Shown piece by piece: positions 47,110 to 58,175 of a stretch of 64,000 bases of DNA. The DNA comes from Symsagittifera roscoffensis (lineage: Eukaryota > Xenacoelomorpha > Acoela > Convolutidae). Every line of letters begins with the position of its first letter. Within the stretch, counting starts at the first letter, position 1. The DNA lies in assembly GCF_963678635.1 (NCBI RefSeq), contig NC_087062.1, positions 79,547,200 to 79,611,199 of the forward strand. Reading direction: 5' to 3'. Below the pieces are notes generated by a model. That model made no database searches and had not been told where the DNA came from. It worked only from the letters and a program-made list of their open reading frames with translations. A program made the translations under genes and the position numbers.

Positions 47110-48475
47110 TGCGAAACTTAGTGAGCGTTAGTGTAATAGTACGACCATTCATTTTTTCTAACCTAAGTCACAAATATTGATATCACTATTGTTGGCATCT
47201 TTACGGCTTTTTTGATAGTATGTGCTGTGACATTCGAATTGTAATAAGTTAACACAGTTGATGCTGTTTTAATTCATCAAATGAGCCGAAAGGCTTTTTG
47301 TTTGAAACAACATGTCAATAATAAAATATTTTGTCCAACTGATTTATTTGAAATTGATGGCTTACTATTATTGTTTTTCTGACACCCCTATAAGAACTGG
47401 GTTAGAAGTAGGGCTTCGTGTATCGGGCGCATTTTGACTACCTCGAAGACTACTTCGCTAAGTCTAGCAAAAAAAAAGAACAAAAAAGCAGCTTCAAAAA
47501 GTGAAATAACAACTTCAGACAATAAGCCTCGAATTAATAAAACTTTGCAAGGTATTGGCTTCGAACCTGCTACCTCGATATTTGGAGATCACGCCCTGCC
47601 CTCTCGGGCACGAACGCTTAACAATCGGCTAACAATAGTCACAAATAAAGCAGCTACGCATGCTATTAAATTGCCAAACCGATGCAGCAAAAGTGGCATC
47701 AAATACGAACATTTGGTGCCACTTTTGCTGCATTGGTTTGGCAATTTAATAGCATGCATAGCTGCTTTATTTGTGACTATTGTTAGCCGATTGTTAAGCG
47801 TTCGTGCCCGAGAGGGGAGGGCGTGGGACTCCAAATCTGGAGGTAGCAGGTTCGAAGCCAATACTTAGCAAAGTCTTACTAATTCGAGGCTTATTTCTTT
47901 TTTTTTCACTTAATAAAACTGATTTTCTGTTATGTTCGCGCTAGTGTTTGTCAAGTGCAGCTTCGCTTGTGTTACGCTTGGGATTAGCAACCGTCATCAA
48001 ATCGGAATATACTTTTTTTTTCCAGATGAACAACTTCTAGAAGAATCATTTCAGTTCACTTTATTTTCAATTCAACTTCACATTTTCTTTGCACGGGACG
48101 TCTGTGCACAGTTCAAAAAAGTTCCTGTGTTTGAATCCTGACAAGAATTGTTGGTGAAACTCGAAAATTTGTCCATTTGAAAACCTTTTTTGAGAAAAAA
48201 TGTCTGGCTATCGCCTGTGGACTTAAATGCCGCAACGTGGTCTCTTCTTGCTAATTGAGAAATTAGCACTATAATTACGAGTCGATAGGCAAAGGTACTT
48301 CTAACCCAGTTCTTATAGGGGTGTCAGAAAAACAATAATAGTAAGCCATCAATTTCAAATAAATCAGTTGGACAAAATATTTTATTATTGACATGTTGTT
48401 TCAAACAAAAAGCTTTTCGGCTCATTTGATGAATTAAAACAGCATCAACTGTGTCAACTTATTACAATTCGAATC
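47110..48475. repeat. R1 repeat: large imperfect palindrome with tRNA-like motifs
   Basis: Outer arms at about 47236-47409 and 48299-48475 are near-perfect reverse complements (ccctataagaactgggttag and its complement). Inner arms meet at about 47706 and extend to about 47527 and 47880. A second, single-arm member is at 62940-63550. Box A-like TGCCCGAGAGG (47805) and box B-like GGTTCGAAGCC (47849) suggest a tRNA-derived SINE component, present twice head to head. About 350 bases on the right (47930-48298) have no partner on the left. Confidence 0.8.
47797..47862 (+). other. tRNA-like region of R1 (SINE head, plus-strand arm)
   Basis: The box A-like and box B-like motifs are 44 bases apart, as in a tRNA gene, with gactCCAaatc between them resembling an anticodon arm. 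The acceptor stem cannot be formed and the arms do not pair well, so it is not a functional tRNA gene. Its mirror copy is on the minus strand at about 47556-47620. Confidence 0.5.
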
Positions 48476-50527
48476 TAGTCCTGGACTCGAATAATTTGTT
48501 TTCACAGACTTCGCACGCAACCGGGTCCTGGACTCGAATAACTTGTTTTCACAGACCTAGCACGTGAAAATATTTTACACACGTTTTTTCTTGCTTTCAT
48601 ATAAACTGTAACGAGGAATTCTGCGCATTTGGTGCAGTGCTAAGTGCTGTGCTTGAAGATGAATCCCGATATTTCGGTTCCAGTCGGCTGTTTTTTTTTG
48701 CAAATTGAATTTTTTAAGTTTTTGGATTTTATTTTGCTTTACTCAGTCATTTCGTATCGCAAGTTAAGTTGAGTTCAGCTTCGCCTCTATTAAGTGATTT
48801 TGATTTGTAATTATGATGTTTTTAGCCCTGATTTTGTTTATAGCCTTGATTTATTTTTTTTTTTTTGTGATTTCTAAAGTTTATTCGGTCTAAATGGTTT
48901 CAGCTAAATCACTCAATGCAGCGTGTTTTGAAATAAAAGGTTATAGAGTTTTCACCGCGTGTGCTTCTGCTCGACGGTGAAAAGGTTCAAGTTTCAAAGC
49001 GACTTTGCTACGCTTGCGATTAGCAAGCGATATAAAATCGGAATATAGACTTTTTTGGTTAACTTTTTGTTCAACAATATCATATGAATTGTTTGATAGA
49101 TTGGCTTATAACAAATTGAAAATCTTTAGCTTGACTGGCGGACTTATCTGAGACAACGACTACGTCAGTGACAGAAATTTTTTTTTAGTTGGCGTCTGGT
49201 CAGGACCCGCTTTTTTTGTCAAACGGGTAATATTCCGTTTCATATAAATTGTTTGCCTATTGTTTGTCTGCTTAATTTGTGTCTTTTAAAGTGCCACATC
49301 CCAATTTTTGGGTTGGAAGTTATTTTCATTTTCATTACCCTTGCGATAAGCAAGGGTATTGAAATCGGGTACTAGACTTTTTCCCCGTAAAACATTTTGT
49401 CCGCAGGTAAAGAAAAATACTAATACTTAACTATAAAATAGTTCAGGCCTGATTTAGGTTGTAACTATTACTAAGAACTTTTTCATTTTTTTCTGGTTCC
49501 TGGTTTTTGTCTCAGTTTCTGTCCGTTCATTTTTCGTTTTTATAACGTCATTTTCTTATCTGGTAAGGATTTTTATCGGTTTAATTTTAAAAAAGTTTTT
49601 GCTATAACTGAAACTTCACAAACTTGTAAATTTACCATGTCTTAGTTTGAGGTTTTTTCATTTCTTTTAATTTTCAAACAGTTTCCGTTTTTGTTATATC
49701 GACTAAGTCAACTTATTTTTCCGAGGGCAAAATATGTCTGTTTGGGATTGTGTTTCAGTTTGGATGGGTCTTGAAAACTTTCAAATTCATGAAATTTTGT
49801 ATGACAACAGTTGTTTTCCGCTCAACAGGTCTCGACCCAGCGTTTGTCACTTTTGTTACCGCTCGTTAAATCATTTCCATTTTTAAGGGTTGTTTATGAA
49901 TTTCACCTGATAAAAATATAAAGTTTTAGTAACTGTAGTTTTCCAATTTTTGTCAAGTTTTTTTCGACTTCTGCCCTTTTTTCATCCACTGTTTTGTAGC
50001 GCAATGTGTTTTTTTTTGTATCGCAGGTGGTGTGTTCATTTAATCTGTTTTTTTTCGGTTTACAGTTTTGTCTGAGCTATTTTGCCTTATGATTTGTAGG
50101 TTTTTGACCTAGTTTTTCGTCATCTGAAGGAAAAATAGATTTAATTTTTGTGGGGTTTCCGGAGGGTGGGTGGGGCATAAAATTTCACAAATTCCAAAAA
50201 TTTTTATGACAAGTTTTGCTTTTGGCTCAACGGGCATTTACCCAAGTTTTGCCGGCTTAGTTGCTGCTTGCTAAGTGTTTTGGAACACATATTTAACGCT
50301 GAAAAATCATTCCAGGCAAATTTTTGTGGTACAATCAGTGATGGGAAGCTCCTTTTCGCTTCTGTGCTAATCTCGATTCATCAAAGTTTTTTTTTTATAT
50401 ACGAATTGAAGTGTTATTTATCGAAAATGTACAATGTCTAAAAACCAATAATTGAAACGCTGTTAGAATTTTGTTTGCTTCGAAGTTTCTTTTTATCCCC
50501 CCATTTCCCATATTTAAGACACAAAGC
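48476..50527. other. AT-rich intergenic DNA with short repeats, no gene
   Basis: It contains a 58-base tandem duplication (tcctggactcgaataa at about 48479 and 48527). It also has two members of a short hairpin-like repeat (about 49005-49058 and 49335-49382; a third is at 47970-48018 inside R1). The rest is T-rich with no supported frame. Confidence 0.5.
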
Positions 50528-50756
50528 ATGTCATCAACAGAACGAGAACTCGCATTCAGTCACGAGGAAGTGAAACATTGTATGACGAAGATCGTTGAGG
50601 CTGCGTTTGAGAATCCCCAAAACATAGCTCGACTGAAGGAGGCTAAGTCCCGTGCGGGAAGCGATATGGTGAAAATAATGCAGTTTGTATTTCCCATTGC
50701 CATAAAAATTCAACAAGAAACAATGGAACAGTGTGGCTATCATTCTGATTACGACT
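50528..50756 (+). CDS. C12orf57: Protein C10 homologue, exon 1
   Basis: This is the animal Protein C10 family, small proteins of unclear molecular role linked in humans to brain development. Residues LAFSHEEVKHCMTKIVEAAF followed by AKSRAGSDMVKIMQFVFP and IQQETMEQCGY match the family's conserved helices (DM-K-LQFVLP-A--IQQEV in the human protein). The ATG at 50528 is the natural start; a longer open stretch from 50471 is probably untranslated. The exon ends at 50756 before GTAAGT, in phase 1. Confidence 0.85.
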
Positions 50757-51223
50757 GTAAGTTTGGATAGAATTTGAATTGCTGTTTGGATAGATGAGAT
50801 TAGTAGAAAATGAATGGCATGATTAGTTATTAATTTAGTCTTTCCGGTTTTCTTATTTCCCAGTTAATAATATCTTCAGCTTTGCTTTTGCGCCCATGCG
50901 CTTGATACTCGATTTCAATTTAAATAACAAAATTCGCTTTAGCGTAAGAGATATTTTTTGTCGAGCGGAAATAAAACGTACTTCAGTTTCGAAAGCCAAT
51001 TTCATTTTTGATTGGAGCAATTAACCCTAAAACGACTGACAAGGGATTTCGTTTAACAAAGAGTTTCATTTCGACTTGAAATAGATCGTGATACAGTTAG
51101 AAATAAATTTAACCATTGACACGTCTATGTTTAATTAGGTTTAAGAAAATCTTCTTAAATTTCTTTGAAAATCTCTCGGTAAATTTTTCGAGGCTTTTGA
51201 TTGGTTAATGATTTGTATTTCAG
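50757..51223 (+). other. Intron of the C10 homologue
   Basis: It starts GTAAGT and ends in a T-rich tract with ATTTCAG. Joining the exons restores a Ser codon and a family-like sequence. Length is 467 bases. No further feature inside. Confidence 0.85.
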
Positions 51224-51450
51224 CGGCTATCCGGTTCACACAAGTGCTGCATCGCTATGAGAAGACTGACGAAGAACTTGCATCGTTGGCAGCTCGCTTC
51301 AAGACCATCTTTATGCCCCCTCTTTTTTCACAAGCTCAAATGTCACCTGCCAACCAAGGACCAATTGCTCCACATGACAGTTACGACCCAACCGGATCCG
51401 CTCATTTTACACAGATTTCAACGGCTTCTTCAACAGGCCATGTTCCATAA
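51224..51450 (+). CDS. C12orf57: Protein C10 homologue, exon 2
   Basis: The exon continues the family pattern with RFTQVLHRYEKTDEELASLA and FKTIFMPPLF, equivalent to FARLVKSYE-type sequence and the LFLPP motif of the human protein. It ends at TAA 51448-51450 after a Ser/Thr-rich tail. The whole protein is about 151 aa, slightly longer than the human one. It has no neighbour in an operon-like arrangement. Confidence 0.85.
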
Positions 51451-52548
51451 AATGAGACTTTTGATCTGTCATAGTTACTATTCGATGGTATGCATTGTAT
51501 GACACCGTTTGAAAATAGAGAGAAACGAAGGAACAGTGCGCCGGCGTTTTTGGACTGTTAACTCAGAAGGAAGTTTTCTGAGGCACATTTATTTTATGAG
51601 ACACATTGGTTAGATAATTTTAAAAGATGATTTTCATGATTATCTATGTAATTGAATTGTACATAAAGTTATTTTCATGAACCATTTGAGCTAGCTAACA
51701 AGAATAAAATCTTGAAGCCATAAATGCACATGCAACGGAGATGACTACTGGGAAAAAGAAAACCGAAGTACGAGTGCCTCTTCGCGGCAGTATCCACGTC
51801 ATGCCTCACAGCATGGCTCAAATCTCGTTCAAAGTTTCTGTAACAGGAACATCGTTGCCCAATTCGTGTTTTATTCTGAGAACGGAGAAATCCAGCGACT
51901 ACGTTCCCCTACCATCCAGCTGGCACAATCAATAACATCTTTCTGCTAAGAGTCGGCAAAGTAAAGAATCCAGGACGGTTACGTATCTGCCCTATCTGTG
52001 ATAAAAAAAAGAGCTCACACAAACGTCTGGTACCTTTTTGGCGGATGGGTATACTTCTCTTTCCCCTCGTTACATAACAGCGGAATTGTCTCGAAACCAA
52101 AAAATAAGTACTCCGGAAAAAAGGAATGAAGAAAACAACTGCGACGATTTCTAAGTTTTAAAACTGAATGAAATTGGCCTGCATCCAAAACTTAGCAACA
52201 TCGTTCACTTCATGGAAACCAAAATATCTATTGCCCCTATTTAGAAAACCTAATTTCATGATAAAGTCACCTGTAAAATACCTCTAGGCTACTCAATAAA
52301 CATGGAGGTCTCAATGGAGTTCTCAGTTACTCAATGGAGGCTTAGCTTTTCTCGTCAAAAACATAATTAAGCATATTTATCATGAAATACAATTGAACAC
52401 CCAAGACTGAGTTGAGAACTGCGAAACAAAATTAAATCGAGAGGCAGTCAGATAAAGCTTACGAATCTATACATCATACCACTCTCAAGCTGCTACACTA
52501 GTTACACCGCATTCGTCAATCAGCTTTCAGGACTTTCTAATACTCGGT
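51451..52548. other. 3' flank of C10 and TE-like debris
   Basis: A 64-codon frame at 51741-51935 has a moderately coding-like composition, but I see no recognisable domain and stops follow. It may be a transposon fragment. AATAAA-type signals at about 51705 could serve C10. Confidence 0.3.
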
Positions 52549-52900
52549 GATATTAATGATCATAACTTTTCTGAATTTGAGAAAGATGCAAGTTCAAAAA
52601 CATCAAAATAACAACATTTGCAGATGATTTTTCTATTATCACAACCGGTCCAAACATCATTGAACTTGAACTAGAGATACAGCCCCAACAAAGTATTCTG
52701 TATTCTTGGCTTCCAAAACGCAATTGAATACTATCTGCAGACAAATTGTCAGCGACTATCATAACTACCTGGAATAAAGTAATTAATCAAAAGAAGTGAT
52801 TATCGAAAATAACCCACAACCTACCATCCAAAAACCTAAAACTGTAGAAGTCATTGTTGTTAACTTTTTTTACTTTCACGGAACATATTACCTTAGTGAT
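52549..52900 (+). pseudogene. Non-LTR reverse transcriptase fragment
   Basis: Read in shifting frames, TTFADDFSIITTGPNIIELE carries the F-A-D-D active-site motif C. LSADKLSATIITTWNK follows, then PTIQKPKTVEVIV, the usual order in Jockey-like LINE proteins. Just upstream is DFLILGDINDHN, reminiscent of the endonuclease GDFN motif, so the middle of the element is deleted. Confidence 0.55.
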
Positions 52901-52919
52901 AATCAAATTGGAAACACTG

Positions 52920-53470
52920 AACTACGATAGTGGGTTACTGCGCAAGTAGCACAGAATGTTCCGACTATAATTTTTAGAAAACTACGGTTTAGAAAGTTTT
53001 TTTTCCAAATCAGTGTAGTTTTTTTATGCTCGGTGTGATCAAATGATCTGACGTAAAAATGAATTTCAGGTGTATTAGACAGTCATAGTAGTATATGCAA
53101 ATTGTACAGCATTTGTTGTAGAAAGTTTACTAGGAAAGCTAAAAAACTATATTTAAAAAAATTTCTCAAAATTTTTAGAAAAACTTGTGTTACTTGCTCA
53201 AATTTAAGGTCCTAAGTTAGGCATAATTTAAGCCAGCTTTTGTTGTAAGCCTGCTCGCTTGCTTCTTTTGCTCGAATTAAGAAGAAACATCAAAAATTTG
53301 AAACCGGTTTTTCAGATTTTTTTATGTGATTCGAATTACAACTGAAAACGTTTTAATCTGATATATCAACCCAGTCCGATGATTATTTGTCGTACCTGAT
53401 TTTGCGTGAAAAAAAAACAAACACACGAATACAAAGTTCCTCCCCATTTTCAATGGTCGTAACAATAACT
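52920..53470 (-). repeat. R2 repeat copy 1 (inverted)
   Basis: The reverse complement begins cgaccattgaaaatggggagg and ends with cggaacattctgtgctactt. It shares both ends with the copies at 54355 and 61395. It has no coding capacity. Confidence 0.65.
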
Positions 53471-53580
53471 TACTGAGACTTTCAGGCGCAAGATGCGTTT
53501 TGCAGCAAAGAAACTCTAAGTATTTCATACGAGGCCAATGGGTGTAGTGTTATGAATACGTAGCTCCTGTCTAGACAATT

Positions 53581-54002
53581 TCAGTAAGTTAATATCTTCG
53601 CTGGAGTGGTCTTCAAAATCGACCAATTACAGCGCTCAAAATTGTAACAGGCTGCACAAAACTGACTCCAATTAAACACCTTCATAGCGAAACTTAAATA
53701 CTGACCGCCACAAAACCAAGAGCAACTCGATGTCGAGACTTGAAAAACCAAAAAAAAAAAATACTGTGGCTGCATCAAAAACATCTTGATGAAATTAATC
53801 GCATCACACCAGATCAATGTCTCTTGAGACATTTCTTCCAAATGAATTGAAAAACTGCGTTAAGAAACATCCCTTCAAACTGATGGGCTCTCAAAATCAG
53901 AAATTTTTTCAGAAAAAAAACAGCTTTTTTAGAAGTTAACGACTTACTCTTGTGCAACTCCGCTGGTTGTCGAGGTTGGGCAAAAGCATCAAAAAGTTGC
54001 AC
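53581..54002 (-). pseudogene. Possible degraded non-LTR RT fragment
   Basis: Minus-strand pieces LFDAFAQPRQPAELHKSKSL and TLIWCDAINFIKMFL loosely resemble the segment after the RT active site in L1-like proteins (GxxLNxxKS, then LGRxxxINS). The match is weak and broken by shifts. Confidence 0.25.
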
Positions 54003-54349
54003 AAACTGTAACGCTAGAATGTCACATGACAGTCACCACCTTTTAACTGTCCATCGAAGCCAAGATCTCTAAAACTTGACGACATGTAAGACAACCTTGT
54101 TGCAGTTACAAAATAGCTCAACTTATCAACATAATGGATTCGGAACTTTTTCTCGGTTCTCCTCGCTAATTAAAAACTGCCCGCTTGAACCAGGCACGGG
54201 AGTTTTGCTTCGTTCTCCGTTTTAAAATTGGTTCAAAAGTTAAGAGAAAGAGTAATAAGAATCGAAGTAGAAAGAGTATATGGAAACAATATAAATACCA
54301 AATTGCGAGAAATCAGCCTTAGAGAACTTCGAGAGTGCATACAGAACCA

Positions 54350-54745
54350 GACCGTGTAGGCTTACAATAGCTTATTTGAACTTAATTTAAGCAGTGAAAT
54401 TTTAGTTTATTCAAGTAAAGGTAAATTTTGGAGTTTTTTACTACAATTTTGGGAATCAAAAACTTGAAATTTCAAAAAATGTCCGCAAAAAATTTGAGAA
54501 ATTTTTTTTCAGTTTTTTTTTTCGTTTTTCCAGTCATTATTCTTTAAAAACTGTTTTCAAATTGACTTATTTTACTATCACTCTCAAAAATGCCTAAGTT
54601 CTATAATTTCGTTCAGATTTGTTTATCACAACATGGCGAAAAAAAACGACACCAAATTGACAAAACATTTTTTTAAAGACTGGTCGGAACATTCTGTGCT
54701 ACTTGCAATGTAACCGGCTATCCTTGTTGTTATTTCCATTTGTTC
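54350..54745 (+). repeat. R2 repeat copy 2 (right part only)
   Basis: It matches the right half of the copy at 61395-62095: taggcttacaatagcttatt, then caaattgacttattttacta, then actggtcggaacattctgtg. AT-rich and non-coding. Confidence 0.7.
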
Positions 54746-55132
54746 CATTCAAAGGTTTTTTGACTTGAAATGTTTCATCACATGCTATATCAGCTTAGTA
54801 TGCTGGTTATGTTCATGCTGACAATTTTTTTGAGGTTTCAACTTTTATTTTCTAAGTTCAGTTTATTTCTTTTAAAAGGAAAGCAAACTTCATTATCGAA
54901 CAGCAAAGGTGGAAAGATTATGAAAAACGTGAACGACATCTAACATCGAAATAAGTTTTTACATAGATTTCTTAGCAGAATGAAAAAATTTTCATCCACC
55001 TTTCTCGAATTGGGACGCGTTCATTGGGACTTTTCCAACTCTGTTGGCTATGTTTTCGACTTTATGACTTCCGGTTTCTTTTTTGGCTGCTATCTCTCCA
55101 TGTTATCTTTGAGTGCATCGTTGGTGGTGCAA

Positions 55133-55332
55133 NNNNNNNNNNNNNNNNNNNNNNNNNNNNNNNNNNNNNNNNNNNNNNNNNNNNNNNNNNNNNNNNNNNN
55201 NNNNNNNNNNNNNNNNNNNNNNNNNNNNNNNNNNNNNNNNNNNNNNNNNNNNNNNNNNNNNNNNNNNNNNNNNNNNNNNNNNNNNNNNNNNNNNNNNNNN
55301 NNNNNNNNNNNNNNNNNNNNNNNNNNNNNNNN
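55133..55332. other. Assembly gap, 200 Ns
   Basis: Exactly 200 undetermined bases, probably a fixed-size scaffold gap. It falls in the direction where later exons of the TTC29-like gene would be expected. Confidence 0.99.
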
Positions 55333-56003
55333 TTTAGGTTTTTGTGCGCGATAATTTTCACCTATTTCAGTCATGTGGATTGAGGAAACATTTGTTGACG
55401 CTCATTGCTTTTTCTATTTAGGTGTTATGAATTTTGGTTTCTTCTGAAGCTCGTTTCGTGGAACTATTTACTTAAATTGTGCACAAAATTAATTGTCTCC
55501 AATAAAAAAGTGGGATTGGCGTTCGATTTTCAGTTTCAGAAGTGACTTTTCGGTTAATTTAAGCTTTTGACTGTTTGATATTTTTGATATTTTAATAGCC
55601 TTATCTCCTTGATGCAAACGGGCACTGGCATTAGGGTTGACAAATTCGACCTGAATTACAGATTACGATTCATTTCCTCATTCGCAAATTTGTCCAAATC
55701 TGATATTTTTAAAGTTTTCAGGATTTTGAACTAATTTTAATCAGCATGTTTCTAACTGCTATTGAGCGAACATTGAGTGGTTTTTGTTTGTTAATGAAAA
55801 ATATAAAAATTTGTTCAAGAAATGTCGACAAGGAACCATGACAAGTCTTTTTGTGTAATTCATTCGAAATAGTCACAATTTTGCGTTTTGTTTTTCCTGG
55901 TGTTTGTGAAGTGCGGCTTTGCCTCTATGTCAACTTTGTCTATCCGAACTTCCATAGCATTATTATTTTTAACAAATTTAACTGCAATGTTTACGGCCCT
56001 TAC
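55333..56003 (-). other. Probable intron of the TTC29-like gene, no exon recognised
   Basis: The exon at 56004 is followed on the minus strand by GTAAGG. I found no TPR-like exon between here and the gap or further left. Confidence 0.5.
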
Positions 56004-56913
56004 CTAGTTTATGGCTGACTTGTTTAATTTGCTGCTTGTTGTCGCAAAGCGCTGCATACGAGTGTGCCATCTGGAAATGTTCCAGTGCCTCCTCTGGATT
56101 CGAAGTCAATTCACCCAGCCGAACGTAAAACAGCCGAAGTGCATTGCACGCATCGATGTAGAAGTTGAATTGGCCCGGCACATTCTTCCAATCTGATTGG
56201 TCCACGATTTCCATGTAGCGGTTCAGGTGATCGTATGCTTGGTCGTATTTCTCCAGTCGAAAGAAGTTCATTCCAACCAGTTTGTGAGCATCGGCCAAAA
56301 TTCGGTTTTGATCCGAGTCGCCAACTTGAACAGCTACTTGGAAGCACCGTTTCATCAAATATTGATTAACGAAAGGCGCTGATTCAAACTTTTCGGCTAG
56401 GTTTTTCAACGTCGTGTATGAGTGACTTGAAGACTTGGATCGTTCGTACGTTTCTACAGCTTGCAGATTATCGCACAATAGTTTTAACTCTTGGTCCGGA
56501 AGCATGACAGCAGTGTTGACTCCTTGCGCTTTATTTTCCTCCTGAAATTGTCTTTCTAAGTTGTAAATCTCCATGTAAGACTTATTGAATCCATTGAGCA
56601 ACATATCTGTGAAAAGAGTTTGCCTCGCGCTCATTCTGAATCGACTCGTTTCATCTTTTGTCAATAATTTTGGCTGACCCATTTTTGGTATTAAGTTCTT
56701 ATGAAGTGAATCGAAGTAATCGTCGTGACTGTAGTCGTTTGAATGCTGAAAGTTCATTGGCTGATTTGGTTCGTCGGTCGACTCAGTTGACGATTCGTAC
56801 GACGAGTCGTCATTTGTCGGCGATCGGCCATTGTCGCGGCGACTTTTTGGACTGTTCACCCGCAGAATCGATTTTTCATCATCCAATGGAGGCAGGTGTG
56901 TTTCGGTGCGCAT
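56004..56913 (-). CDS. TTC29: TTC29-like TPR protein, 5' coding exon (partial gene)
   Basis: TTC29 is a tetratricopeptide protein of motile cilia and sperm flagella. The landmarks are in the family order: TDMLLNGFNKSYMEIYNLE near residues 110-130, an acidic linker, YTTLKNLAEKFESAPFVNQY, YLMKRCFQVAVQ, then TPR helices GMNFFRLEKYDQAYDHLNRY and NALRLFYVRLGE. The N-terminal 75 residues are disordered and Ser-rich. The ATG at 56913 is preferred; the frame is open slightly further. The open frame reads through to a stop at 55978, but a consensus donor CTAG|GTAAGG at 56004/56003 and the family length (about 475 aa in humans) show that the C-terminal TPRs are on missing exons to the left. Confidence 0.75.
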
Positions 56914-56928
56914 TTTGATATACTCCAC

Positions 56929-58175
56929 AATTGAAAGCGTAATATGAACGAATGAACTACCGTTGGGATTTGAAATGTTTCACGTGCAATTTTGTAACCA
57001 CCGGTTTGAAGCTATACTGTTTTAGAGGAAAACAAAAATAAAGGAACAAATATTTCTGCTATTGATGCAGTAACACTAAAATCATCCGGACGGAATTTCA
57101 CGGCATTTTTCATGAACCGATTTAAGCTAAATCAAAATGTGAACCTGCTGAATATTGCTCAGCTGAAAAATGAACCTCCTTATTCGGGACTTTTACCCTA
57201 GAAATGAATATGACGCCATATCCTACAACTGGAACTTAGTAGCGTTTACAGGGTCCCAGTAACCACTATTGTTTTTGGTCTGCTCTTCCCAATTCCTTAT
57301 TTGGCTCTCGTTGCACATGGCCTTGGGTTTAAGCGATAGGTTGCCATTTTCTGTTCTCTTAACCCCGAGCTACTTTAACACTTCTTTTTTAGTGAACCAA
57401 CCCGGAGGCCTAACCTGAAGGTTTATTTTTTTAGATTGACAAGAGCGCAAATAAGCAACACCTATTGAGCTATAACTTGCAAATTGCAGCGAATGGGCCA
57501 TTTGAACCAGCAACCATATCACATGATTACTGGGCACCATAACTACCGGAGCCCCACAATCTACCCACTGAGAGTGGGGAGGAACTTTGAATTCGGGTGT
57601 GTATCAATAATTGTGGTGGCCAATCAATAATCATCGGAATGGGTCGAGTGATATATTATTTTCAAGACTTCTTAATCGCGATTCGGTCGGCTTTTAAAAT
57701 TTAAAGAAACTTTTTCTCAGTGACGTTAAAATTGGTTTGGAATGAAATTTTTGTTTCACTCCAACTTGCAGCAAGTTACCCGGAAAGGTCTATTGATCTG
57801 TAAATGTGATAGTTTTCATATGGAAATTGGTTTTGAAGCTTATTTCAGAGCTTCCCTTGTGTGGTACTGCGGCCACAGTACCACACAGTAAAACTGTAAA
57901 AAGTGAATTAAAAAATGGATTTTTTTTTTTGGAATATAAAGTGGAACTATTTACAAAAGCTACAGTTCGCGCTACATGTTATTTATACTTTAGAACCGTA
58001 GACAATAACTATTCCACGTGTTTTGGCATTTGAACTACATTCTTCAGGATCAGAGACCGAGAGTTAACAGGTAAGCAGGCAGTTTATAATCCTCTGCACC
58101 ATCTTCACGGCTGTCAGCTTCTTGAACTTAATTTGACAAAACCAGTTGAACCATTTTTCGAGTAAACTAGTGCTG
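56929..58175. other. Intergenic, with R2-like fragment, no gene
   Basis: 57565-57800 matches the left part of R2 (ggggaggaactttgaattcg, caataatcatcgga). A perfect 11-base hairpin lies at 57859-57886. Otherwise AT-rich with no supported frame. Confidence 0.5.

Noticed and set aside
47797-47862. Functional tRNA gene
   Set aside because: Box A/B are present but the acceptor and anticodon stems do not pair, and it is part of a dispersed repeat.
47434-47868. 144-codon frame with GFEPATS phrase
   Set aside because: That phrase is the usual translation of an antisense tRNA T-arm; the frame runs through the palindromic R1 repeat.
51741-51935. Possible 64-codon gene
   Set aside because: No recognisable domain, stops soon after, and surrounded by TE fragments.
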